From contig CAZJKC010000061.1 of NCBI GenBank assembly GCA_964546565.1, forward strand, positions 1 to 7,463: DNA of 7,463 nt, in the 5' to 3' direction. Below are positions 4,648-7,463 of this stretch, piece by piece (positions within the stretch are counted from its first letter, which is position 1; every line of letters starts with the position of its first letter). The position numbers were made by a program, and so were the translations under genes. The notes under the pieces are model-generated. The model worked only from the letters and a program-made list of their open reading frames with translations. It did no database searches and was not told where the DNA came from. The DNA comes from CAG-826 sp964546565. GTDB lineage: Bacteria; Bacillota_I; Bacilli_A; RFN20; CAG-826.

Positions 4648-7161
4648 TTAGCAGTATTTTTTCTTGTTAATAAAGTAGTATGCCGCAACGGCAGCTAAAC
4701 CGGATAAGCCGATTAACAAGACAATAGCTAAATTATTCTTTCCATCAAATAAGTTATAAACCGAATTTATACCATATGATGACGAGCTAGAATTAAGTCC
4801 ACGATATGTTGCGACGTAAGCAATGGTATTACTAATTGTATTGTCTGCTCCATCCTCAGCATCATTAATAATTGCTTTAGTGGCCGTTCCATCTGAAAAA
4901 TCATTATAAATATCTAATAAATCATCTAAATCAGTCGATGCTTGTGAACCATCAAGATATCCACAAATTCCGTTAGTGCCATTTGTTCTCATTTCATCCC
5001 ACATAGAAATAAAATCTTCAGCATCAGCATCTTTTTCATAAGTAAATGTAATACTTTCTAAATATAAAGCCCCACTTTTAGAACGAACTCCAACATATGC
5101 AAAATCTTCATCAGAAGGAATAGTTAATGTTGTTTCACCTTTTGTAAGAGATCCTATTAATGTCGCAGAGCTACTATACAAATCAGCTGGAGATGTAAAT
5201 GCTGTGTTAGATACATAAATATTTAATACTCTAGCACTATCTGTACCACTATTCCAATCAACTGTAATTTCTTTAATAATACCTTTCGCGGTTGTTGAAA
5301 CAATTCCGCTATTATTGCCACTAGATCTCATTTGAATTTGAGTTGCTGTAGAACTTCCATCTTTACGCATTCCGTTTGCTGTATATAAAGCTCCTATTCC
5401 AGATCCAATATTACCAGAGGTTTGTGAATATGTAGTTGTTAAATTCAAAGAATCAGCATTAAACGTATCAGAAATTGTTGTTGGAACAACTTGAACTTCG
5501 ATATCTAAACTAGCTGTATAAGTACCATCATCTGTAACAACAGATAATGAAACAGTAGTGTTACCAGTTTCATACGCTAGATACATTCCATCATTATCGA
5601 TATCTAATACCTCAGTATTTGAGGATATCCAACTAACAGATGAGACTGTTCCGCTATAGGCATTATCATATTGATCTTTTAATTCATAAGTAAATGTTCC
5701 ATCATCATCAACATAAATGTTTTCTTTATCTTGTGTAATTTTTAATGTATAAACTGGAGTAGGGTTAGAGACTGTAATTCCAGTAACTTCAATCGTTTTA
5801 CCTCCAAACGTACCAGTAACAGAAGTATCACCGCTTGCTAAACTAGACCATGTAACTTCTGATGTAACATCTATTTCAATGTCTTCACCATATTTAGCTT
5901 TAATAGTTAAGCCTTCAGAAGAGAATGTGTCTCCAACATCATAAGTTGTTTTAGTTGGTGTACCGGTGTAAGATAAACTTTCAATAGAATTAACATCAGT
6001 TATAACACCTTGTATTTCTGGTGTTGAACCATAAAGCAAGAAAATAGCGTTCATGGTTATAATATCGCCTTCTATACAAGCGTTATTAAAATTAGAAGAA
6101 CTACTCGTAAATTTACCAGTATAATAACCATTAGTTGAATCCGTTAATGTTAATTTAGCCTCATCTTTTGTCGCACCATAAACAAGAATTGACTTTGAAC
6201 TATCATTTAAATCTAATAAATAGAAATTACCATAACTGCTATTAGTTATATTAGACACACGACCTGTTACTTGAACAACTGTATTATCATTAGCAGTTTT
6301 GCTTATTAAATCAGATATTTCAGCCGTATTAATAACTGGTTGCACTACATCTTTAACTGTCACATTAACAGTATCTGTATAGGTAGTACCATCTACGGTA
6401 ATTGAAGCAGTAATAACAACGTCACCGTTCGCGGTAGCGGTAAATTTACCAGTAGAATCGATTGTACCATAGTTATTTGTATCAGTCGTCCATGTTACTG
6501 TAGCATCATTAGCGTTTGTTGTAGTAGCCGTAAATGTATAACTATCACCGCTTGATAACACTTGATCATCTTCATTAATAGAAATAGATGGTGTGGCATT
6601 CGATTCATAATATTGAACCTTCGAGATTTGTAAAATACCGTTTTTTGATGCACTTGCACAATCAAACACTAGTCGATAATATAAATCACTAGCTGGTGAA
6701 GTGATTGTATATGTTGTATCCCCACTAGCTATTGTAGTCGAATAAGTCGTCACATTAGAAAAATCAGCGTTTGATGAAACTTCTAAGTATGTAGAATTAA
6801 TTGATGACGTAGTTACGCTATCAACTGTAACAACTACTTTTGAAATGCTAGAAGAAATGGCAAATGATGTGGCAATAGAGCCAACACTAGCATTGTTTTT
6901 TCTGCCCATTTTAATATATTGCCATCCGTTATTATTATTGTTAGCATTAGCAATTGAATAACTATCGCCTTCAGCACTAGTAGCAGTCCATTCAGTTGTA
7001 TATGCTGAAACTTTAGGCATGGTAGCCGTAGCAAAATCAAGCGTCTTACATACCACCTCAGCCGCCTCTGCACTTTGTGCTTCCTTGTTTGTTAGACCAA
7101 TTCCAAATACCGTTGCTAACGAAGCGGCAAGTATGGATAGTCTTTTAAATAAACTTCTCAT
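4648..7161 (-). CDS. Large Ser/Thr-rich surface protein: signal peptide, Ig-like and OB-like domains, C-terminal membrane anchor
   Basis: 837 residues from the chosen ATG (7159-7161). A Sec signal peptide occupies 1-33 (RSLFKR, hydrophobic core, likely cut in AQSAEA/AE). Then, in order: a beta-sandwich domain (about 35-186); a Big_2-like Ig domain (189-270) with TWTTDTNNYGTIDSTGKFTA; an OB-fold-like segment (274-392) resembling YhcR/DUF5689-type modules, with VQVTGRVSN, GNFYLLDLND and EGDIITMNAIF; a Big_3-like Ig domain (393-467) with YDVGDTFSSEGLTIKAKY; a second Ig-like domain (470-560); a second beta-sandwich (562-710) resembling the first; an acidic, probably helical segment (711-790); and a Ser-rich linker. 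One transmembrane helix (about 810-830) ends in NKKKYC. No LPXTG motif precedes it, so I infer retention by the membrane helix. No catalytic motif is visible; adhesion or ligand binding is a guess. In-frame ATGs at 7173 and 7191 fit the ribosome site worse. Confidence 0.85.
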   Translation of the reverse strand: MRSLFKRLSILAASLATVFGIGLTNKEAQSAEAAEVVCKTLDFATATMPKVSAYTTEWTATSAEGDSYSIANANNNNNGWQYIKMGRKNNASVGSIATSFAISSSISKVVVTVDSVTTSSINSTYLEVSSNADFSNVTTYSTTIASGDTTYTITSPASDLYYRLVFDCASASKNGILQISKVQYYESNATPSISINEDDQVLSSGDSYTFTATTTNANDATVTWTTDTNNYGTIDSTGKFTATANGDVVITASITVDGTTYTDTVNVTVKDVVQPVINTAEISDLISKTANDNTVVQVTGRVSNITNSSYGNFYLLDLNDSSKSILVYGATKDEAKLTLTDSTNGYYTGKFTSSSSNFNNACIEGDIITMNAIFLLYGSTPEIQGVITDVNSIESLSYTGTPTKTTYDVGDTFSSEGLTIKAKYGEDIEIDVTSEVTWSSLASGDTSVTGTFGGKTIEVTGITVSNPTPVYTLKITQDKENIYVDDDGTFTYELKDQYDNAYSGTVSSVSWISSNTEVLDIDNDGMYLAYETGNTTVSLSVVTDDGTYTASLDIEVQVVPTTISDTFNADSLNLTTTYSQTSGNIGSGIGALYTANGMRKDGSSTATQIQMRSSGNNSGIVSTTAKGIIKEITVDWNSGTDSARVLNIYVSNTAFTSPADLYSSSATLIGSLTKGETTLTIPSDEDFAYVGVRSKSGALYLESITFTYEKDADAEDFISMWDEMRTNGTNGICGYLDGSQASTDLDDLLDIYNDFSDGTATKAIINDAEDGADNTISNTIAYVATYRGLNSSSSSYGINSVYNLFDGKNNLAIVLLIGLSGLAAVAAYYFINKKKYC

Positions 7162-7174
7162 ATTTTCTTTCATT

Positions 7175-7182
7175 CCTCCTTT
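7175..7182 (-). promoter_or_regulatory. Shine-Dalgarno of the surface-protein gene
   Basis: AAAGGAGG on the minus strand. It lies 1 nt before the in-frame ATG at 7171-7173 (too close), 13 nt before the ATG at 7159-7161 (rather long but workable), and downstream of the ATGs at 7189-7194, which therefore cannot use it. The 7161 start is preferred, and it also gives a compact signal peptide. Confidence 0.7.
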
Positions 7183-7223
7183 GTACATCATTGTCGATTA
7201 AAGAAAATAATGTTGAAACGAAT

Positions 7224-7264
7224 TCACTACAATTTATTTATCCAATAAAAAAAGTATGCAGTGA
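7224..7264 (-). promoter_or_regulatory. Leader stem in the surface-protein mRNA
   Basis: On minus-strand RNA, UCACUGCA (complement of 7257-7264) can pair with UGUAGUGA (complement of 7224-7231): eight consecutive pairs including one G-U, enclosing a 25-nt AU-rich loop. It sits in the roughly 110-nt leader between the promoter and the start codon. It is not followed by a U-run, so it is not an attenuator of the usual type. It might stabilise the mRNA. Confidence 0.4.
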
Positions 7265-7281
7265 TTTTCATTTACGAAATG

Positions 7282-7310
7282 AGTATAAACTATTAATCAA
7301 AGATTTTCAA
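7282..7310 (-). promoter_or_regulatory. Promoter of the surface-protein gene
   Basis: On the minus strand, TTGAAA (complement of 7305-7310), a 17-bp spacer and TATACT (complement of 7282-7287) give a sigma-A-type promoter with one or two mismatches in total. Transcription would begin near 7275, leaving a leader of about 110 nt before the chosen start codon. Confidence 0.8.
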
Positions 7311-7463
7311 TATATTATTATTAATAATATAATTTTTGGATTGTATTAAAAAAAGGCCCTTAATAAGCAATAATTAACCTATTTGATACCAATTATTTTA
7401 CAATATAATTAGGATAAACGCATGAAATGAAAAAAACGGAAATGTAATAGTTAATACTCGATT

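Larger units (their letters stand above)
7192..7463. other. Gene-free region upstream of the surface-protein gene
   Basis: Besides the minus-strand promoter (7282-7310) and leader, this very AT-rich stretch has only short, poorly supported signals. AGG...CCT with TTAAT/ATTAA arms and a run of seven U on the minus strand, around 7342-7380, could be a bulged terminator of a gene beyond the right edge. TTGATA (7383-7388) and TATAAT (7404-7409) on the plus strand form a promoter-like pair, but the spacer is only 15 bp. No open frame with a ribosome site is visible on either strand to the end of the window. Confidence 0.5.

Noticed and set aside
6925..6950. Short trinucleotide-like run encoding several asparagines (NANNNNN) in the surface protein
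   Set aside because: Codons vary and the run is too short to be a phase-variable repeat; consistent with ordinary Asn-rich surface sequence.
6834..7201. Two short frames, one on each strand, overlapping the 5' part of the surface-protein gene
   Set aside because: Both are out-of-frame or antisense shadows of the signal peptide and first domain; neither has a ribosome site or plausible product.
7342..7380. Possible minus-strand terminator with AAGGGCC followed by seven U
   Set aside because: The only stem I can draw (AGG/CCT plus TTAAT/ATTAA) has a 3-nt bulge and is weak; no upstream gene is visible in the window to be terminated.
7383..7409. Plus-strand promoter-like pair TTGATA / TATAAT
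   Set aside because: The spacer is 15 bp, below the normal range, and the following ATG at 7422 meets a stop after two codons; common by chance in AT-rich DNA.
1..7463. Search for CRISPR arrays, insertion sequences, attachment sites, tRNA or rRNA genes
   Set aside because: No regularly spaced repeats, transposase or integrase frames, terminal inverted repeats, or tRNA/rRNA-like segments were seen.

Overview
The window is AT-rich, uses the standard code (tryptophan is TGG, for example in the rubrerythrin), and has strong Shine-Dalgarno sites, TTGACA/TATAAT-type promoters and intrinsic terminators. Together with a preQ1-I riboswitch, a reverse rubrerythrin next to a Fur-family regulator, and a C-terminally membrane-anchored Ig-domain surface protein, this points to an anaerobic low-GC Bacillota, perhaps a gut member of Bacilli/Erysipelotrichia or a related lineage. 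The lineage is inferred; there is no rRNA or other phylogenetic marker here.

Layout: (1) 3-209 (+) is the C-terminal end of an AAA-ATPase-like/PD-(D/E)XK nuclease-family protein that enters from the left. A strong bidirectional hairpin terminator (211-262) separates it from (2) a convergent gene at 261-1295 (-), encoding a membrane-anchored, propeller-like extracytoplasmic protein of unknown function. (3) Divergent from it, 1505-2470 (+) is a two-gene oxidative-stress operon: a PerR-like Fur-family repressor and a reverse rubrerythrin. Its 17-bp-spaced promoter is followed by a perfect Fur/PerR-type inverted repeat (1474-1492) lying on the expected transcription start. (4) Two tandem terminators (2476-2549) lead into an independent unit: a near-consensus promoter, a short preQ1-I riboswitch whose pseudoknot overlaps the Shine-Dalgarno, and queT (2642-3130, +) with a GTG start. 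(5) 3246-4373 (-) is a family-4-type glycosyltransferase with several substitutions at usually conserved positions. (6) 4648-7161 (-) encodes a large Ser/Thr-rich exported protein with signal peptide, Ig-like domains, an OB-fold-like segment, two related beta-sandwich domains, a helical segment and a C-terminal membrane anchor. It has its own promoter (7282-7310), a long leader and a terminator (4582-4622). (7) 7192-7463 holds that promoter and leader and no gene I can support.

Functionally the window is a set of small, separately controlled units: peroxide/oxygen defence (perR-rbr), queuosine-precursor salvage (preQ1 riboswitch-queT) and cell-envelope functions (glycosyltransferase, surface protein, anchored propeller-like protein). 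Three naive start codons need correction. The 5' end of the perR frame is really its operator, the 5' end of the queT frame is really two terminators plus a promoter and riboswitch, and both envelope genes at the right have better downstream starts. I see no phage, IS element, CRISPR array, tRNA or rRNA. No clearly new multi-gene system is visible. The most unusual objects are the large surface protein and the divergent glycosyltransferase.
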